Below, piece by piece: positions 60,392-64,000 of a DNA stretch of 64,000 bases. The notes under the pieces are model-generated. The model ran no database searches. It was not told where the DNA came from and worked only from the letters and a program-made list of their open reading frames with translations. The DNA lies in assembly GCF_943192995.1 (NCBI RefSeq), contig NZ_CALPCP010000013.1:1-64000 (forward strand), given 5' to 3'. Source of the DNA: Flintibacter muris. GTDB lineage: Bacteria > Bacillota > Clostridia > Oscillospirales > Oscillospiraceae. A program made the translations under genes and the position numbers. Numbering within the stretch: the first letter of the stretch is position 1; the number at the start of each line of letters is the position of its first letter.

Positions 60392-62776
60392 ATGAGCATC
60401 AAAATCGCCTTAGCGGGCAATCCCAACTGCGGAAAGACCACGCTGTTCAACGCGCTGACCGGGTCCAGCCAGTATGTGGGCAACTGGCCCGGCGTTACCG
60501 TAGAAAAGAAGGAGGGCAAGCTGAAGGGCCACAAGGACGTGGTGATTCAGGACCTGCCCGGCATCTATTCCCTGTCCCCTTACACGCTGGAAGAGGTGGT
60601 CGCCCGGAATTACCTGGTGAAGGAACAGCCTGATGCCATCCTGAACATTGTGGACGGCACCAATATTGAACGCAACCTGTACTTAACCACACAGCTCATT
60701 GAGCTGGGCCTGCCCGTGGTGGTGGCGGTGAACATGATCGACCTGGTGCGGAAAAACGGCGACCGGATTGACCTGAAAAAGCTGGGGGAGGCCCTGGGCT
60801 GTCAGGTGGTTGAGATGTCCGCCCTGAAGAATGAGGGAGGGCTGGAGGCCGCCCAGGCGGCGGTGGAGCTGGCAAAGGTCCACCGGGACCGGGAGCTGCC
60901 CCACGTCTTCACCGGCAGCGTGGAGCACGCCCTTGCCCACATTGAGGAGTCTGTTGAGGGCATGGTGGACGGCCGCTATCTGCGGTGGTACGCCATCAAG
61001 CTCTTTGAGCGGGACGAGAAGGTGCTGGAGGAGCTGGCCCTCAGTGAGGAGCTGAAATCCCACCTGGCTCAGCACATTGCCGACTGCGAAAAGGAACTGG
61101 ACGACGACGCGGAATCCATCATCACCAACCAGCGCTACGCCTACATCAGCGGCGTGGTGGGCAAGGCGGTGAAAAAGAAGGCCGCCAAGGGCAGTCTGTC
61201 CGTCTCTGACAAGATCGACCAGATCGTCACCAACCGCATTCTGGCCCTGCCCATTTTTGTGGCGGCCATGTTCCTGGTGTACGCCATCGCCATGGGCGGC
61301 TGGAGCGTCTCCATCGGCACCGCCCTCACCGACTGGGCCAACGACGGCCTGTTTGGTGACGGCTGGCTGGTCCCCTTTGTCTCCGACGCGGACGGCTGGG
61401 ATGAGGCCCTGGGCGAGTTTGAGGACGCCGGTGTTATCATTGATGCCTACGAAGCTGGCGACACTGAGGCCTACTTCTATGATGATGAGTCCGGCGACAC
61501 CGACGTCGTTGAGCTAAATGAGGAGATTTACAACGAGGCCCTGGCTGTGGAGGAACCCGATCCCTCCGACTTCGGCACCTGGGTGCCCGGCATCCCCGCC
61601 ATTATCGGCGGCTGGCTGGAGGCCGCGGGCTGCGGTGAGGTTCTCACCGGCCTGATTCTGGACGGCATTGTGGGCGGCGTGGGTGCCGTGCTGGGCTTTG
61701 TACCCCAGATGCTGGTGCTGTTCCTGCTGCTGGCCATCCTGGAGGACATTGGCTATATGTCCCGCATTGCCTTTATCATGGACCGTATTTTCCGCCGTTT
61801 CGGCCTGTCCGGCAAGAGCTTTATTCCTATGCTGGTGGCCACCGGCTGCGGCATCCCCGGCATCATGGCCTCCCGCACCATTGAGCAGGACCGTGACAGG
61901 AAGATGACCATTATGACCACCACCTTTATGCCCTGCGGTGCCAAGCTGCCCATTATTGCCCTGTTCGCCGGCGCCCTGTTTGGCCACTCCAGCCTGGTGG
62001 CCGCCTCCGCCTACTTTATTGGCATTGGCTCTGTGATTGTCTCGGGCATTATGCTGAAAAAGCTCAAGGCCTTTGCCGGTGAGCCCGCCCCCTTTGTCAT
62101 GGAGCTGCCCGCCTACCACACCCCCTCCGCCGGCAATGTCCTGCGGGCCACCTGGGAGCGGGGCTGGTCCTTCATCAAGCGGGCCGGTACTGTCATTCTG
62201 CTGTCCACCATTATCCTCTGGTTCCTGAGCAACTTTGGCTTTACAGCGGACGGCTTCGGCATGGTGGAGGACACAGACGCCTCCATCCTGGGCGCCATTG
62301 GCGGCGCGATCTGCTGGATTTTCGCTCCTCTGGGCTTTGGCAACTGGCAGGCCACCGTGGCCACCATCACCGGTCTTATTGCCAAGGAGGAGGTCCCCGC
62401 TACCATGGGCGTTCTGTATCCGGGCAACCTGACCGCGGAGGTGGGCACCCTGTTCACCGGCCTGACCGCTTACTCCTTTATGATCTTCAATCTGCTGTGC
62501 GCCCCCTGTTTTGCCGCCATGGGCGCCATCAAGCGGGAGATGAACAACGCCAAGTGGACCTTCGCCGCTATCGGCTACATGTGCCTGTGGGCCTATGTGC
62601 TGGCGCTGATCGTCTATCAGATTGGCGGCGTGATTCTGGGCGAGGTCTCCTTCGGTATTGGCACCATAGCAGCCGTGGCTCTGGTGGTCGGGATCATCTA
62701 CATGCTGGTCCGCAAAGGCTATCAGGGAGAGGCAAAGTCCAGCCTGACCTCAGTTTCTGCCGCAGCGGCCCGGTGA
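60392..62776 (+). CDS. feoB: ferrous iron transport protein B
   Basis: A 794-residue Fe2+ transporter. The N-terminal G domain has G1 GNPNCGKTTLFN, G3 DLPGIYSL and G4 NMIDLVRK, followed by a helical GDI-like domain (about 170-275). The membrane part has two inverted Gate motifs (GYMSRIAFIMDRIFRRFGLS; LLCAPCFAAMGAIKREM) and the core CGIPGIMASR. A Glu/Asp-rich loop of about 90 residues (310-400) between the first two helices is unusually long and would lie outside the membrane. GAGAGGAGAG precedes ATG 60392. It is the third gene of the operon. Confidence 0.97.
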   Translation: MSIKIALAGNPNCGKTTLFNALTGSSQYVGNWPGVTVEKKEGKLKGHKDVVIQDLPGIYSLSPYTLEEVVARNYLVKEQPDAILNIVDGTNIERNLYLTTQLIELGLPVVVAVNMIDLVRKNGDRIDLKKLGEALGCQVVEMSALKNEGGLEAAQAAVELAKVHRDRELPHVFTGSVEHALAHIEESVEGMVDGRYLRWYAIKLFERDEKVLEELALSEELKSHLAQHIADCEKELDDDAESIITNQRYAYISGVVGKAVKKKAAKGSLSVSDKIDQIVTNRILALPIFVAAMFLVYAIAMGGWSVSIGTALTDWANDGLFGDGWLVPFVSDADGWDEALGEFEDAGVIIDAYEAGDTEAYFYDDESGDTDVVELNEEIYNEALAVEEPDPSDFGTWVPGIPAIIGGWLEAAGCGEVLTGLILDGIVGGVGAVLGFVPQMLVLFLLLAILEDIGYMSRIAFIMDRIFRRFGLSGKSFIPMLVATGCGIPGIMASRTIEQDRDRKMTIMTTTFMPCGAKLPIIALFAGALFGHSSLVAASAYFIGIGSVIVSGIMLKKLKAFAGEPAPFVMELPAYHTPSAGNVLRATWERGWSFIKRAGTVILLSTIILWFLSNFGFTADGFGMVEDTDASILGAIGGAICWIFAPLGFGNWQATVATITGLIAKEEVPATMGVLYPGNLTAEVGTLFTGLTAYSFMIFNLLCAPCFAAMGAIKREMNNAKWTFAAIGYMCLWAYVLALIVYQIGGVILGEVSFGIGTIAAVALVVGIIYMLVRKGYQGEAKSSLTSVSAAAAR

Positions 62777-62789
62777 AAGGAGAAGCAGT

Positions 62790-62930
62790 ATGACCCCTGG
62801 AGAAATTGTCGTCCTTCTGGCCCTGGCGGGCGTGGTAGGACTGGCGGTTCGCTCCCTGTGGAAGAGCCACAAGGCGGGCGGACACTGTAACGGTGATTGC
62901 AGTCAATGCAGCGGCTGTCATCATAAATAG
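62790..62930 (+). CDS. FeoB-associated Cys-rich membrane protein
   Basis: A 46-residue protein with one N-terminal helix (EIVVLLALAGVVGLAVRSLW) and a cytoplasmic tail with three cysteines plus histidines (GGHCNGDCSQCSGCHHK). This class follows feoB in many anaerobes and may hand over or bind iron. AAAGGAG precedes ATG 62790, 13 bp after feoB. A terminator follows. Confidence 0.88.
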   Translation: MTPGEIVVLLALAGVVGLAVRSLWKSHKAGGHCNGDCSQCSGCHHK

Positions 62931-62938
62931 GCCATAGA

Positions 62939-62975
62939 GAACCGGTCCCCTGATCGCGCGGGGGACCGGTTTCCC
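62939..62975 (+). terminator. terminator of the feo operon
   Basis: Arms AACCGGTCCCC and GGGGACCGGTT are followed by TCCCTT. The T-run is short but the stem is strong. Confidence 0.75.
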
Positions 62976-63098
62976 TTATGTTTTTGATCGAAAAAGGCTA
63001 AAAAAGCAAAAAAGTTCTTGCATAATGAAGGTCCATACTGTACAATGAAAAACAGCAATTTCCAGCAGCCAAGGAAAAAATAAGGAGGAAAACCAAGC

Positions 63099-63965
63099 AT
63101 GAAATTCAGAAAAATCCTGAGTACCCTGCTGGCCGCCGCCCTGATGTGCGGTATGCTCTGCACTGCCGCCTTCGCGGAGGAGGGCGACACTGCCGCCCCC
63201 GGCGCTGAGGCCGGCGAGACCGTTTCCAACACTTCGGTTACTGACCCCGCCGAGGGTACCGACCCCGCTGAGGGTACCGACCCCGCTGAGGGTACCGACC
63301 CCGCTGAGGGCACCGACCCTGCCGAGGGCACTGACCCCGCCGAGGGCACCGACCCTGCCGAGGGCACCGACCCTGCCGAGGGCACCGACCCTGCCGAGGG
63401 CACTGACCCCGCCGAGAGCACCGACCCCGCCGAGAGCACTGACCCCGCCGAGAGCACTGACCCCGCCGAGAGCACCGATCCCGCCGAGAGCACCGATCCT
63501 GTTGTAACCGTAGACGAGATCCCCGCTGAGGGCACCGCCCTGGCCGCCTCCCAGAGCATCACTGTGGATGGCACCGCCGTGGAGTTCGCCGCCTACGCTT
63601 TGCTGGATGAAAACGGCAACCTGACCAACTATGTCAAGCTGCGTGACGTGGCCGTGGCCATCAACGGCACCGACGCCCAGTTTGAGGTAGGCTTTGACGG
63701 CTCCATCCTCCTCACCACCAAGACCGCCTACAGCGGCGCCGCCGATACCGCCACCCCCTTCTCCGGCGACCACCCCTACAAGGGCGGCGCTCAGACCGTC
63801 AAGGTGGACGGCAAGGACGTGGCTATGACCGCCATCACCCTCTATGACGAGAACGGCGGCGGCTACAACTACTTCAAGCTCCGCGACCTGGGCGCTGTGC
63901 TGGGCTTTACCGTGGGCTACAGCAACGAAACCGGCATCTCCATCACCACCTCCGCCGCCGAGTAA
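63099..63965 (+). CDS. secreted repeat protein with copper-amine-oxidase-N-like domain
   Basis: A 288-residue protein. The signal peptide (ILSTLLAAALMCGMLCTAAF) precedes a low-complexity region of 14 tandem TDPAEG/TDPAES hexapeptides (about 48-131). A C-terminal domain follows with paired strands and helices (YALLDENGNLTNYVKLRDVA and YFKLRDLGAVLGFTVGY), like copper-amine-oxidase N-terminal domains found in many surface proteins of this group. TAAGGAGGA precedes ATG 63099. The acidic, Pro-rich repeat is likely an extended wall-spanning spacer. Function unknown. Confidence 0.85.
   Translation: MKFRKILSTLLAAALMCGMLCTAAFAEEGDTAAPGAEAGETVSNTSVTDPAEGTDPAEGTDPAEGTDPAEGTDPAEGTDPAEGTDPAEGTDPAEGTDPAEGTDPAESTDPAESTDPAESTDPAESTDPAESTDPVVTVDEIPAEGTALAASQSITVDGTAVEFAAYALLDENGNLTNYVKLRDVAVAINGTDAQFEVGFDGSILLTTKTAYSGAADTATPFSGDHPYKGGAQTVKVDGKDVAMTAITLYDENGGGYNYFKLRDLGAVLGFTVGYSNETGISITTSAAE
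63240..63491 (+). repeat. 14 x 18-bp tandem repeat coding TDPAE(G/S)
   Basis: Nine units end in a GGT or GGC glycine codon, then five end in AGC serine. Third-position differences (GGT early, GGC later) show blocks of local duplication. A fifteenth unit is degenerate (TDPVV). Confidence 0.92.
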
Positions 63966-64000
63966 GCAGCAGCCAAAAATCTGCTTGTCAAGAATAATCC

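Noticed and set aside
62921-63574. Minus-strand low-complexity frame (SAGSVP repeats)
   Set aside because: It is the antisense reading of the TDPAE repeat; the plus frame has signal peptide and ribosome site.

Overview
The window looks like chromosome of a gut Clostridia in the Oscillospiraceae (Flavonifractor / Intestinimonas / Lawsonibacter type). This is an inference from GC-rich genes with strong AGGAGG-type ribosome binding sites, an abundant S-layer-homology protein, formyl-THF synthetase, amino-acid and TRAP transport loci, and a composite palindromic repeat typical of that group's intergenic DNA. No 16S or other marker gene is present, so the genus is not settled.

Layout. 0-2.1 kb: a sensor kinase broken at its H-box, a ferredoxin remnant and a palindromic repeat. 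2.1-3.8 kb: fhs. 4.1-9.2 kb: a plus-strand histidine locus with an NhaC-type antiporter, a small membrane protein, histidine ammonia-lyase, a DapF-fold racemase-like protein and a TrpR-like regulator. 9.2-15 kb: a zinc-ribbon/SH3 membrane protein, then an AAA+ ATPase followed by immunity-type genes (Imm26-like, DUF2716-like, a frameshifted DUF4261-like). 15-21 kb: cupin, mtaB, CofE-like ligase, SUKH/SMI1-like protein, prolyl-tRNA editing protein, amidohydrolase and SSS symporter.

21-34.5 kb is a mobile and defence island. It holds decayed palindrome-rich DNA and a serine recombinase that appears to interrupt a MmeI-like DNA methyltransferase gene. It also holds an IS1595-type fragment between about 105-bp direct repeats, tRNA-Arg(ACG) and an aconitase-family fragment. 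A two-gene SIR2 + large HExxH-protein operon follows, then a 68-residue Gly/Pro-rich peptide gene with a long structured leader, and a Septu-like ATPase/HNH pair. The SIR2/HExxH pair and the adjacent peptide gene are the best candidates for an undescribed system.

34.8-43.5 kb is less GC-rich and carries a catabolic cluster: a LacI regulator and nitrilase-family amidase diverge from a creatininase-family hydrolase and a complete TRAP transporter, followed by an amino-acid permease and a DMT exporter. Two near-identical AGCGCT-centred sites in the divergent region probably bind the LacI protein.

43.9-64 kb: a TetR regulator with an MMPL exporter and secreted coiled-coil partner, a phage-like hypothetical protein, a 1666-residue SLH protein, an SLH-GH25 lysozyme, two XRE-type membrane regulators, and a complete Feo iron(II) locus. 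The Feo locus has a DtxR-family regulator, feoA, feoA, feoB and a Cys-rich FeoB-associated peptide, with three matching operator palindromes. The window ends with a secreted protein containing 14 TDPAE(G/S) repeats.
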